DNA of 46,490 nt from Pseudomonadota bacterium (GCA_027624955.1 JAQBTG010000030.1:1-46490); one strand, 5' to 3'. Shown: positions 27,363 to 35,968, counted from the stretch's first letter. Notes: generated from the letters alone by a model not told the origin. Translations and numbers: made by a program.

Positions 27363-28145
27363 ATGTCTAAAAACATAGAGATCGCCGACAAACAACAGAC
27401 CCAACATCAATTGGATATGGCGACCCAACCCGCCAAGCGGCTACGCATGATGCTAGCTGCAGGCGAGGATGTTCTCGAAATTTGGCGCGTTCTTGCTCTG
27501 ACAGACGACAACGTCGTCGGCGAGATCCTTCGCCATCAGGGCATGTTTTACCGATGGGATCATTACCCCAAAGGCGATGTGTACGACCGCCAAAGCCATG
27601 CGCAATATTTCTATCACGCGCATTCGGTAGGTGGCCGCGATCCGGAGCATGGCCATTTTCATACCTTCATGCGCGCGAAGGGCATGGCGCGCGGTGTGAA
27701 GCCGATCAATCGCCCAGACCGTTCCGCCTGGCCGACCGGCACCGACGCGCTGAGCCATATCATCGGAATTTCGATGGACGCGAAAGGTATGCCGATTCGG
27801 TTGTTTACCACCAACCGCTGGGTTACCGGCGAGGCGTGGTACAAAGCGCGCGATGTGGTCAAGATGATCGGGCTTTATTCAATTGACCACGTGCAACCGT
27901 CCTGGCCATCCAACCGCTGGGTGAGCGGCATGGTCCGGCTTTTTTGGCCGCAGATCATCGTGTTAATTCAGGCGCGCGATCTGTGCATCCAAGCCTGGGA
28001 AAAACAAAATCCGGGAAAGGACGTTTTCGAGGACAGGGGCTTGGAGGTAACCTCGCAGGCCGATATCGACGTCGATGTTCAAATCGCCGCGGTCAAAGCA
28101 GCCCTGGCGGTGAAGGCGGACGCAAAACAAGCGAGAATGGAATAG
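27363..28145 (+). CDS. Conserved hypothetical protein, DUF6969-like
   Basis: This 260-residue soluble protein is rich in aromatic and histidine residues. The central part FYRWDHYPKGDVYDRQSHAQYFYHAHS and GHFHTFM, shown here in pieces, matches my memory of the DUF6969 family; I know no function for it. His/Asp clusters suggest a metal site. The gene starts 122 bases after the SUMF1-like gene on the same strand and ends facing the small Cys-ladder peptide gene, with a bidirectional terminator between. It has no signal peptide, so it would act in the cytoplasm. Confidence 0.7.
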   Translation: MSKNIEIADKQQTQHQLDMATQPAKRLRMMLAAGEDVLEIWRVLALTDDNVVGEILRHQGMFYRWDHYPKGDVYDRQSHAQYFYHAHSVGGRDPEHGHFHTFMRAKGMARGVKPINRPDRSAWPTGTDALSHIIGISMDAKGMPIRLFTTNRWVTGEAWYKARDVVKMIGLYSIDHVQPSWPSNRWVSGMVRLFWPQIIVLIQARDLCIQAWEKQNPGKDVFEDRGLEVTSQADIDVDVQIAAVKAALAVKADAKQARME

Positions 28146-28201
28146 CTCGAAATCTTACCGCCCAGTACCGGCCCGGCAAAATCTAATCACATAACCCAAA
28201 T

Positions 28202-28244
28202 AAAAAGACCGCTTCCCGCGTGACGCAGGAAGCGGCCCTTTTTT
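28202..28244. terminator. Bidirectional intrinsic terminator
   Basis: CCGCTTCC (28209-28216) pairs with GGAAGCGG (28228-28235), with an inner GCG/CGC stem and a TGA loop. A T6 run follows on the plus strand and an A5 run precedes it, so it can end transcripts from both the DUF6969-like gene and the convergent peptide gene. Confidence 0.85.
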
Positions 28245-28267
28245 GGATGTTAGGCTCCGTCAGGCGA

Positions 28268-28456
28268 TCAACCGCAAGGATTGCAGGCGCCACACGGATT
28301 GCACGGATTGCACGCCGCACATGGGTTGCACGGATTGCAGGCATTGCAGGATGCCAAAACGATGGGCTTCTCGCCCGCCGATACGGCGGAGGGAAGGAGG
28401 GCGGCACCAGCGGTCATGGTCACAACCGTCATTGCTACGATGGTTTCTTTCAACAT
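28268..28456 (-). CDS. Secreted 62-residue peptide with an unbroken Cys-x-x ladder (CNPCNPC)
   Basis: A signal peptide of about 27 residues (ending PSAVSA) is followed by a short spacer. The last 26 residues carry a cysteine at every third position: C37, 40, 43, 46, 49, 52, 55, 58 and 61. The residues between are Asn-Pro, Asn-Ala, Ala-Ala and Gly-Ala. The start at 28456 has AAAGGAG eleven bases upstream. The repeat matches that of the P460-domain protein encoded 2 kb away. It could be a metal-binding peptide, a substrate for a modifying enzyme, or a structural disulfide ladder. It is too regular to be a chance ORF, and the terminator right behind it supports expression. Confidence 0.8.
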   Translation of the reverse strand: MLKETIVAMTVVTMTAGAALLPSAVSAGEKPIVLASCNACNPCNPCAACNPCNPCGACNPCG

Positions 28457-28705
28457 TGTTTCAACATCTCCTTTGATTTCACATTTAGTTCTACCGGACT
28501 CATCGAAACCGCGAATGCGGGTATTCGAAACCTGGACAGTAAGGAGATAATGGGGGAAACAATGTCCTAAGAAAAGGGTCTCGCAGTCGAATCGCGATAA
28601 ATTGATGGCGAGTTACTTTTGACCCGTTCCTACTTTACGCACTCGACCCGCAAGCCTTTCCTACCTCTTATGTGAGCTCATATGTGAGCGAAAACGGCGA
28701 ACAAG

Positions 28706-29476
28706 ATGACTGTAAAAGATCGTGCAGCCCTAGCAGAATTAGCCCATGTCCTCGCGTTGCAGGCTGGCGAGGCGATCATGCGCCTCTACCGCCAAGGTAT
28801 CGCTGTGCAAACTAAGGACGATGCCTCACCGGTAACGGAGGCGGATGAAATTGCCGACGCGCTTATCGTCGCCGGGCTGGCCGCCGGCGCGCCCGGAATT
28901 CCCATCGTCTCCGAGGAAAGCGTGTCGCAAGGCCGCATGCCGGACATCAGCGGCGGCCGGTTTTGGCTGGTCGATCCACTCGACGGAACCAAGGAATTTA
29001 TTTCCTGCACGGATGAATTCACCGTCAATATCGCGCTGGTCGAAAACGGCAGCCCCGTTCTCGGTGCGCTGCATGCCCCAGCGCTGGACGAATGTTACCT
29101 CGCCGATGGCCGTGGCGCGTTTCTGATTGCCAAGGATGGCAACAGGACGCCGATTCGCGCGCGCCCGCTGCCGCCAGACGGTGCCGTTGTCGTTGCCAGC
29201 CGCAACCACCGCGATGCCGCAACCGACGAATTCATCGCCCGCCACCAAACATCGCGCATTACCAGCGCTGGCAGCGCCCTCAAATTTGGCTTGCTGGCCA
29301 AAGGCGACGCAGACCTCTACCCGCGCTTTGGCCGCACCATGGAATGGGACACCGCGGCGGGCCATGCCGTGCTGACGGCGGCGGGCGGCAGCGTAAGGCG
29401 CATGGATGGGACGGTGCTTCGCTACGGCAAGGACGGTCTCGACAATCCGGCATTCGTTGCCCGCGGCGTGGAATGA
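28706..29476 (+). CDS. cysQ: 3'(2'),5'-bisphosphate nucleotidase CysQ (inositol monophosphatase family)
   Basis: This 256-residue protein has the lithium-sensitive phosphatase motif WLVDPLDGTKEFI and the C-terminal EWDTAAGHAVLTAAGG metal motif. The N-terminal SPVTEADEIAD is also typical. It degrades 3'-phosphoadenosine 5'-phosphate formed in sulfate assimilation or related sulfo-transfer. Its stop overlaps the next gene as ATGA. The upstream 249 bases hold a TATGTGAGC direct repeat (28669 and 28681) that could be an operator but is unproven. Confidence 0.92.
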   Translation: MTVKDRAALAELAHVLALQAGEAIMRLYRQGIAVQTKDDASPVTEADEIADALIVAGLAAGAPGIPIVSEESVSQGRMPDISGGRFWLVDPLDGTKEFISCTDEFTVNIALVENGSPVLGALHAPALDECYLADGRGAFLIAKDGNRTPIRARPLPPDGAVVVASRNHRDAATDEFIARHQTSRITSAGSALKFGLLAKGDADLYPRFGRTMEWDTAAGHAVLTAAGGSVRRMDGTVLRYGKDGLDNPAFVARGVE

Positions 29477-30123
29477 ACATGCCATCGCGGGGCGTAAAAA
29501 GACTGACAGCGTCGGCAGGCGATATCGCGATTGCTGCCGATATTCTGCGCGCTGGTGGGTTGGTCGCCTTCCCCACCGAAACGGTTTATGGCCTCGGCGC
29601 CGACGCGCGAAACCAGGGCGCTGTGCGAAACCTTTTCGCGGCAAAAGCACGGCCGCCCGACAAACCGTTGATTGTTCTCGTGCAAGACTGGTGCGAAGCC
29701 GCGCGCTATGGCGTGCTGGACGAACAGGCTGATTGTCTTGCTAGCGCCTGCTGGCCTGGTGCACTCACGCTCATCGTAAATCGGCGTGAGCCATGCGCTC
29801 TGAGCATGGAAATTAACCCGCTCGGCGTGACTGTCGCGCTCCGCGCGCCAGGCAATGATACCGCCCTTCGCCTGCTGCGCGCCTTCAATGGCCCGATCAC
29901 CGCGCCGAGCGCGAATCCGAGTGGCGCCGAACCACCGATCACGGCAGGGGAGGTTGTCAGCGGCCTCGGCGTTGCGATCGATGCCGTGCTCGACGGCGGT
30001 CCCTGTCCGGGAAGTGAGTCGACAATCGTCGATCTCACAGGCGGCGCTCCCCGGCTGCTCCGCGAGGGCGCGATATCGCGGCGCCGGATCGCGGAAATAT
30101 TATATCCCCACCCCTTAAGGTAA
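29473..30123 (+). CDS. tsaC: L-threonylcarbamoyladenylate synthase (Sua5/YciO/YrdC family)
   Basis: This 216-residue protein has GGLVAFPTETVYGLGADA, KARPPDKPL, WPGALTLIV and TAPSANPSG, the classic YrdC-domain signatures for making threonylcarbamoyl-AMP from threonine, bicarbonate and ATP. The product goes to TsaBDE for the t6A modification of tRNAs reading ANN codons. It lacks the C-terminal Sua5 domain, so it is the short TsaC type. The ATG at 29473 overlaps the cysQ stop, so the two are co-translated. Confidence 0.93.
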   Translation: MNMPSRGVKRLTASAGDIAIAADILRAGGLVAFPTETVYGLGADARNQGAVRNLFAAKARPPDKPLIVLVQDWCEAARYGVLDEQADCLASACWPGALTLIVNRREPCALSMEINPLGVTVALRAPGNDTALRLLRAFNGPITAPSANPSGAEPPITAGEVVSGLGVAIDAVLDGGPCPGSESTIVDLTGGAPRLLREGAISRRRIAEILYPHPLR

Positions 30124-30224
30124 ACATCTGGACCGCCGAAATACTGGGTTGGTTGCGATCAGACAGCGAAGGAGCGTAGAGTTAGGGCTTAAAGTTGCTT
30201 AAATATGTATGGACGGCGTAGCGC

Positions 30225-30653
30225 ATGACAAAAATTCTGGTAATTGAGGATGAAGCCCCGATTCGGGACAAGATCGTTACCGTTCTCAAGTACGAAAACT
30301 ACGAAGTGATCGATGCCCGAAACGGTCGAGAGGGTGTTGCGTCGGCGCGCGAGAATCGCCCCGACTTAATCATTTGCGATGTGCTGATGCCGGATATGAA
30401 CGGCTATGGCGCTTTGGCGGCGTTGCGTGATGATCCTGGCACGTCCGACATACCGGTCATATTTCTCACCGCCGCCGCCAGCCGGGCGGACATGCGCAAA
30501 GGCATGGAAATGGGTGCGGATGATTACATCACCAAGCCTTACACGGTCGAAGAACTCCTCGCTGCGGTGCGCACCCGATTGGATCGCCAGGTAATCATCA
30601 AGAGCAAAAGCGCAATCGATGGTGAACATGGCGAAACCATCGCCGATTCATAA
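30225..30653 (+). CDS. Single-domain response regulator receiver
   Basis: This 142-residue CheY-like protein has acidic residues E8-D9-E10, the phosphorylated aspartate D52 (IICDVLMPDMNG), T82 and lysine 104 (TKPYT). There is no output domain; the tail of about 20 residues is unstructured. It could be a phosphate sink or an interaction-only regulator. No kinase gene is adjacent; the orphan hybrid kinase at 8.5-11.6 kb has its own receiver. The 100 bases before it contain two GCTTAAA boxes 13 bases apart, of unknown significance. Confidence 0.92.
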   Translation: MTKILVIEDEAPIRDKIVTVLKYENYEVIDARNGREGVASARENRPDLIICDVLMPDMNGYGALAALRDDPGTSDIPVIFLTAAASRADMRKGMEMGADDYITKPYTVEELLAAVRTRLDRQVIIKSKSAIDGEHGETIADS

Positions 30654-30743
30654 TCCGGTCGCGCGGCACTAACAGGCGCGCCGGGCGAGTGCGTGTCACG
30701 TGATGAGCGAACTCGAACTTTCTGCCCCCTCCTGTCTATTATC

Positions 30744-31736
30744 GTGAAGTTTCGCTGGCTCAGAATTGCTTCGGCTTTGGCGCTTGCAGCCACGCTCGGC
30801 GCCTGCGCTTCGCCGCACCAGCAATCTGTCGGGCCCTTCAATATCGCGTCGCATTTCGAAGCCGATATATTCGTCGCCGCGGACGGCGCTCGTCTGCCTT
30901 TGCGACACTGGCTTCCCGAAGGCGAACCCAACGCCGTGATCCTCGCACTGCATGGGTTTAACGATTACAGCAACGCGTTCGAGGAAGCCGGACAATATTG
31001 GCGCGGCCACGGCATTGCGACGTACGCCTATGATCAGCGCGGCTTCGGCGCGACGCAGCATGCGGGTGTTTGGCCGCCGCAAAACTCGCTCATCGCAGAT
31101 GTACAAGCGGCGATCGGAATTTTGCGCACGACCTATCCAGGCCGGCCGGTGCATGTGCTGGGGGAGAGCATGGGGGCTGCGATCCTGCTCAGTGCGGCGG
31201 CGGAGCAACCCTTGGATGCGGATAGCTTAATTCTCGCCGCACCCGCAGTGTGGGCCCGCTCTACCATGAATCCGTTCTATCGCGCTGCGCTGTGGCTGGG
31301 CGCGCATCTGTTTCCCGCCATGGAATTAACCGGCCGCGGGCTCGGCGTTGTCGCCTCTGACAACAGGGAGATGATCCTTGGCCTTCAAAGAGACCCGCTG
31401 GTGATCAAGCACACCCGTATCGACGCCATGTGGGGTCTGGTGAACTTGATGGATTCGGCGCTCGAAGGCAGCGCCGAGCTGAGTGCGCCGGCGTTGATAT
31501 TATACGGCGCCAACGACCAATTAATTGCCCCCGGCCCGACTTCCGAAATGGTATCGCGGCTGTCAGCGGATATACCGGTCGCGCTTTATGAAACCGGCTG
31601 GCACATGTTGTTGCGCGATCTTGCCGCCGAGATCGTGTGGGCAGATATCGTCGCATGGATTGCCGATGATAGAACGCAATTGCCGTCGGGCGCCGTTGCC
31701 GCCGGCAAAATCAAATTTTCTCGGCCGGCACGCTAG
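30744..31736 (+). CDS. Alpha/beta-hydrolase lipoprotein (lysophospholipase/monoacylglycerol lipase-like)
   Basis: From GTG 30744 the protein has 330 residues with a signal peptide and the lipobox LGAC at C21; a GTG at 30693 would destroy this signal, so I prefer the internal start. The fold has LALHGFNDYSN, the nucleophile elbow LGESMGAA, an aspartate in YGANDQLIAP and the histidine in ETGWHMLLRD, matching serine hydrolases of the monoacylglycerol lipase type. It is probably anchored to a membrane facing the periplasm. Its 3' end overlaps the convergent GGDEF-EAL gene by 26 bases. Confidence 0.88.
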   Translation: MKFRWLRIASALALAATLGACASPHQQSVGPFNIASHFEADIFVAADGARLPLRHWLPEGEPNAVILALHGFNDYSNAFEEAGQYWRGHGIATYAYDQRGFGATQHAGVWPPQNSLIADVQAAIGILRTTYPGRPVHVLGESMGAAILLSAAAEQPLDADSLILAAPAVWARSTMNPFYRAALWLGAHLFPAMELTGRGLGVVASDNREMILGLQRDPLVIKHTRIDAMWGLVNLMDSALEGSAELSAPALILYGANDQLIAPGPTSEMVSRLSADIPVALYETGWHMLLRDLAAEIVWADIVAWIADDRTQLPSGAVAAGKIKFSRPAR

Positions 31737-33321
31737 CTGGCTCACAGGCCACGCCGGGTTCTGGCTCTCCCCAATGGGGATCGTCAAGCCAGTCACTGAA
31801 TTTGTCTTCGTCCACAGGCCGGCTGATGTAATAGCCCTGGGCGCAATAGCAATCCATGTCTTTCAAAAGATCGTATATCTCGCGGTTTTCCACACCCTCG
31901 GCAACGACTTTCATGCCGAGATTATTGGCGAGATCGATAACCGAGCGCACGATTGTCTTATCGTCGGCATTCTTGTGCATGTTGAGCACAAAAGAGCGGT
32001 CGATCTTGATTTCCTGCGCCGGTAAACGCCGCAAATATGACAGGGACGAATATCCCGTACCAAAATCGTCGATGGCAATGCCGACGCCGAGTTCAGCGAG
32101 ACTGGTCACAACTTCCATCGCCTTGTCGGCATCGATCATGATGGCGGTTTCGGTTATCTCCAATATCAGGCAGTCGGGCGGGATTTGATGAAATTTAAGG
32201 CGCTCCGAAACATGCTCGGGCAAGCTCGCATCGTGCAGCACGCGCGATGACAAATTGACCGAAATGCTCTTCGGTTTGCCGGCCAGCTGCCAAATCCGCG
32301 CCTGCGCCAAAGCGGCGTCGAGAACCGCCAGTGTCAGGCTGTTGATGAGGCCGGTGCGCTCGACTAGCGGGATGAAATTGTCAGGGTAGATCAATCCCTG
32401 CTTCGGATGATTCCAACGTACCAAGGCCTCGGCGCCGATCACGCGGCCGTCATTCATGGCCACTTTTGGCTGATAATGAAGCGTGAGTTCGTTGTGATCG
32501 ATCGCATCGCGGATATCGCCGGCGAGAATCAATTTCCCGGATGGCGATCTGTTCTGATCCGGCGCGCAGGCAACGAAACCGCCGCCGGACCGCTTGGCCT
32601 CGTTCATCGCGACGAGAGCTAGACTGACTAAGCCCTTATCGTCCGAACCGTTATCCGGGTAGAGCGATATACCGATGCTCACGCCGAGCAACAAACGGTG
32701 ACCGTCAACCAGCATCGGGGCTTCCACGGCGCTGGCGATTTTTTGCGCAACCACCATGGCGCCGTCGATCGTGGCAGTTGTGGGCAACACGACGGCGAAT
32801 TCGTCGCCGCCCAAACGCGCCGCCGTGTCGGAATCACGCTCGACCTCTGAAATCCTGACCGCGACCTCCTTGAGAACGTGGTCTCCGGCTTGATGGCCGA
32901 GACCGTCGTTGACGTCCTTGAACGCGTTCACATCGAGCACCAGGAGAGGAAGTTTGCGCTTTTCACGCCGCGCAATGGCAATAAAGCCGCTCAATTGATC
33001 GTAAAACAGAGTGCGGTTCGCCAGCCCGGTCAGAAGATCATAACTGGTCAAGCGCTCAAAATCCCGGTTGACCCGGTCAAGTTGGGAGGCAAGACGGCCG
33101 AGATTGTCGTGCGATTTGCTGAGTTCGGCTTCGAGCTCCGTCAAACGCGATTGTGAAATCTCGGTAGTGTGCAACGCGAATCGATCGTGAGATGTTTCCA
33201 AGCTCTTGATTCCGAACTCTTTATGGCCACGAAAATCGCGGACAAGTGATGCGGTGCAGGTCTGGATTGCCTGCCTCGAAATAGGCAAACCAGGCGCCGA
33301 CACACATAGAGTAGGGAACAA
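31711..33321 (-). CDS. GGDEF-EAL bifunctional c-di-GMP protein
   Basis: This protein of up to 536 residues has a short N-terminal region and a coiled coil (about 58-92). A GGDEF domain follows with the intact motif RLGGDEFAVV (171-175), then an EAL domain with AEALVRW, EITETAIM, IDDFGTGYSSL and EGVEN. Both catalytic motifs are present, so it may make or degrade c-di-GMP. There is no membrane segment. The start is unclear: TTG 33321 has no good ribosome site, and later GTG codons are possible. Confidence 0.9.
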   Translation of the reverse strand: MFPTLCVSAPGLPISRQAIQTCTASLVRDFRGHKEFGIKSLETSHDRFALHTTEISQSRLTELEAELSKSHDNLGRLASQLDRVNRDFERLTSYDLLTGLANRTLFYDQLSGFIAIARREKRKLPLLVLDVNAFKDVNDGLGHQAGDHVLKEVAVRISEVERDSDTAARLGGDEFAVVLPTTATIDGAMVVAQKIASAVEAPMLVDGHRLLLGVSIGISLYPDNGSDDKGLVSLALVAMNEAKRSGGGFVACAPDQNRSPSGKLILAGDIRDAIDHNELTLHYQPKVAMNDGRVIGAEALVRWNHPKQGLIYPDNFIPLVERTGLINSLTLAVLDAALAQARIWQLAGKPKSISVNLSSRVLHDASLPEHVSERLKFHQIPPDCLILEITETAIMIDADKAMEVVTSLAELGVGIAIDDFGTGYSSLSYLRRLPAQEIKIDRSFVLNMHKNADDKTIVRSVIDLANNLGMKVVAEGVENREIYDLLKDMDCYCAQGYYISRPVDEDKFSDWLDDPHWGEPEPGVACEPASVPAEKI

Positions 33322-33382
33322 CGCCTAACCGTTCGTTAAGTATGGCGGATTGTTGTGAATTGTTTGCGGTTGCGCGGTCGCG

Positions 33383-35089
33383 CTAGTCGCGCAACGCCGC
33401 CAATTGGTCGCCATAGGGCGCCGGATCCACCGCCACGTCGATCAGACCGGCGCCGTCATGCGCCAAAGCAGCGCTGATTGCCGGTTGCAATGGCTCGTGC
33501 AGCTCTACCTTCCACGCGCGGCAGCCTTGGCCGAGCGCGGTCGCCGCGAAATCCACTGCCGGATAACGTACGCCGATCGGCCGATCCTGGCGGCGCTGTT
33601 GCTTCACGTCGATCAAGGAAAGCGCCGCATCGTTCAGCACAATCACGGTCAGGCGGCACCCCAGGCGGGCCGCAGTCGAGAGCTCGGCCATGCACATCAT
33701 CAGGCCGCCATCGCCGGTAAAAGCGATGGTTCGACGCTCCGGCTCGACTAGGGCAGATGCGATTGCCGCAGGTAGGGCGAATCCCATCGTCGAGAGGCCG
33801 GTGGATTTGAGCACCTGGCGCGCCTCAAAAGCCTGAATGCGCGCCATCGCGGAAACCATATGTGCGCCGGCATCAATGGTGAAGCGCGTATCGGCAGCCG
33901 TTCCGGCCAGCGCGGCGAGGGTCGCATCGATCACAGTTTCCGCCGTATGTCCGTCCCCACCGCCGAGTGTGAGACGCATGTTCATCCTGTCTTTTAGGCC
34001 TGCGACCTCATCCGTCGTCCAGGCTGAGCGCCGGCAAGAGGCGCTGAGCGCCGCGATCCCGTCGCTCAGGGGTCCGACCAATTCCGCCGTCGGGGCAAAC
34101 GGATAGTTCAGCCCGGTGCGATCGCTCAAAGCCAATACCGGCACATCATGGCGCCATGGCGCCGGAATGAGTTCAACCGGCTCGACGCCGGCCCAAAGGA
34201 TGAGATCGGCGCCCCGGATCGCTTCCGCTTCGCCGGCAGCGCCGGTAAGATGGCCGATCATTTGGCGGTGCGCATCCGCAATCACGCCTTTGGCCTTGTA
34301 GCTGGTCATGATGGGACAGCCGAGGCGCTCTCCGAATTGTAACAATCCGGCGGAAAATTCGGGGTTAGCGGCCTGAAGCCCGACCAAAAGGACGGGGCGC
34401 TGGCTGCTCGCCAGTAAATCGCGCGCTAGATCCATCGCATCCTTCTGGGCATCACTAACCTGCCGGCCGCCGGATTCCATCGTGACGCCGTTGGCCGATT
34501 CGTCATTCGCCGCTTGAAGTGTGGCGATCCTCGCCGCGTCCCCGGAAGAGAGTTCGACCAGAACCGGCCCCTCAGGAGGGCGCTGGGTTAACGCCACGAG
34601 ATCGGCGAACTGCGCAGCGCCGGATTCCGGCGCCAGACGTACGCATGCCTTGGCGATCGGGCGAAACATTGCCTGAAGGTCAAACACTTGATGCGGCGGA
34701 AGATTCTCGCCCGCATCGCGCGAATCGCAGATTAGCAGCAACGGCGCGCGCTCGAGGTGGGCATAGGCTACACCATTAACGGCGCTCGCCGCGCCCGGGC
34801 CAATCGCGGTCAAGACGATTCCAGGCGCGCCGGTCAACTCCGCCGAGACCGCTGCCGCGAGCGCAGCCGAAGTCTCACCCCGGCAAAGGATAAACGTCAT
34901 GCCCGCCTTGTCGGCCGCAGCGATCAAATCAAGGCTGGAGCCTCCGCCCGGGACGCCAAATAGAAACCGCACGCCACAAGATTTGAGCGTCGCAATCATG
35001 GCTTCGGCGAGGGTCAGGGACGAAATCTGTGACGTGACCTGTGAAGGAGCAGCTGGCGTCACCTTTGGGACCACTTTTGGCGCCGTCAT
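33383..35089 (-). CDS. Thiamine diphosphate-dependent enzyme (acetolactate synthase-like large subunit)
   Basis: This 568-residue protein has the three-domain ThDP layout. The pyrimidine domain has FGVPGGGSSLDL and the catalytic glutamate E72 (CRGETSAA), and a central domain follows. The PP domain contains FTGDGGLMMCMAEL with the downstream asparagine in VLNDAALSLID. It may be a 2-oxo-acid decarboxylase, sulfoacetaldehyde acetyltransferase or similar; no regulatory subunit gene is next to it, so biosynthetic IlvB is unlikely. The N-terminus has an extra Pro/Val/Ala/Ser-rich stretch before the fold. ATG 35089 is the start. Confidence 0.87.
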   Translation of the reverse strand: MTAPKVVPKVTPAAPSQVTSQISSLTLAEAMIATLKSCGVRFLFGVPGGGSSLDLIAAADKAGMTFILCRGETSAALAAAVSAELTGAPGIVLTAIGPGAASAVNGVAYAHLERAPLLLICDSRDAGENLPPHQVFDLQAMFRPIAKACVRLAPESGAAQFADLVALTQRPPEGPVLVELSSGDAARIATLQAANDESANGVTMESGGRQVSDAQKDAMDLARDLLASSQRPVLLVGLQAANPEFSAGLLQFGERLGCPIMTSYKAKGVIADAHRQMIGHLTGAAGEAEAIRGADLILWAGVEPVELIPAPWRHDVPVLALSDRTGLNYPFAPTAELVGPLSDGIAALSASCRRSAWTTDEVAGLKDRMNMRLTLGGGDGHTAETVIDATLAALAGTAADTRFTIDAGAHMVSAMARIQAFEARQVLKSTGLSTMGFALPAAIASALVEPERRTIAFTGDGGLMMCMAELSTAARLGCRLTVIVLNDAALSLIDVKQQRRQDRPIGVRYPAVDFAATALGQGCRAWKVELHEPLQPAISAALAHDGAGLIDVAVDPAPYGDQLAALRD

Positions 35090-35338
35090 TGCGGCCCACC
35101 AATCTTGTATTCGATTGACTTGATCACGTTTTCACACACCCGAATGGTTATTTCCGGCATCCTATTGATAGCTGTCCTTGGCTGCAATCCGTCAACGGCC
35201 ATCGCACGACCGAGCGGCGATACGACCAAATCGGACCGCGAGAACAAACTCTGAGAGGCACATTCTTTTTTGCGGCACAATGCGGGCACTAATTGTATAA
35301 CTCCCCGGATTGCAAACACGATCAAGGGTAAAAGTACC

Positions 35339-35938
35339 GTGAGCCAAAAGAGCAGCAGCGTCGGCGCCGCGAAATCCAAGGCGTCATCCACTGCCAAAGC
35401 GGCAGCGACCAAACCGTCCGCGTCAACAAAGAAAGCGGCCAAGAGTGCCAGTGACGCCAGCAGCGCGTCAGACACCAGCACCGAAACACCGGCTGATTCA
35501 GGCGCTGAAAAGTCTGCCGATTCCGGCGCGAAACAATCTGGTGATGCCGGCACGGAAAAATCGGCCAAATCCGGCGGAGAAAAAGCGCAGAAAGAGACCG
35601 TTTCCAGCAGCGATGTGCATTACGGATATTTCTCAAGCGTGCGCACACCCGCCTACCGCAAGGGCTGGGACGATATTTTTGGCAATAAGAAATCGTCAGA
35701 CGCCGACGATGAGGAAGACGGAACCGCGGTTCGCGCTAAAAACGCGCGCTCGACAAAAAGATCCACGATCAAACAGCCGATCACGCTCGAACTCGATATC
35801 GCCGAGCTACCGGAAGAGTTGCGCGCCGCGCTGACCGATGAGGTCCGCCGCAGGGTCAAACGCCAGCGCGTCAACTACGACAAGCTGGATAAAGCGGGTG
35901 CCGTGCGCTGGAACATCGTTTGCGAGATTAGGCGCTAA
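35339..35938 (+). CDS. Hypothetical protein with Lys/Ala/Ser-rich low-complexity N-terminus and conserved-looking C-terminal domain
   Basis: From GTG 35339 (GGG upstream) the protein has 199 residues. The first 100 are a disordered stretch with repeats such as SADSGAKQSGD and TEKSAKSGGEK. A compact C-terminal part follows: YGYFSSVRTPAYRKGWDDIFG, then LDIAELPEELRAALTDEVRR and VRWNIVCEIRR. A TTG at 35270 would lengthen it but adds atypical sequence. No family is recognised. The charged N-terminus and basic helix might suit nucleic-acid binding, but I do not assign a function. Confidence 0.6.
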   Translation: MSQKSSSVGAAKSKASSTAKAAATKPSASTKKAAKSASDASSASDTSTETPADSGAEKSADSGAKQSGDAGTEKSAKSGGEKAQKETVSSSDVHYGYFSSVRTPAYRKGWDDIFGNKKSSDADDEEDGTAVRAKNARSTKRSTIKQPITLELDIAELPEELRAALTDEVRRRVKRQRVNYDKLDKAGAVRWNIVCEIRR

Positions 35939-35946
35939 AACCGACC

Positions 35947-35968
35947 TTGCCGGCGACACACGCGGCAA
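35947..35968. terminator. Possible hairpin between the hypothetical gene and tRNA-Val
   Basis: TTGCCG (35947-35952) and CGGCAA (35963-35968) form a six-base stem with a ten-base loop. It follows the hypothetical gene by eight bases and lies after the tRNA on the other strand, but T runs on both sides are short, so it is a weak candidate. Confidence 0.35.

Noticed and set aside
35086-35568. Minus-strand 160-codon ORF upstream of the ThDP enzyme
   Set aside because: It runs antisense to the low-complexity part of the 35339 gene, and its Ala/Ser/Val composition is what that repeat yields in reverse; no known motif.
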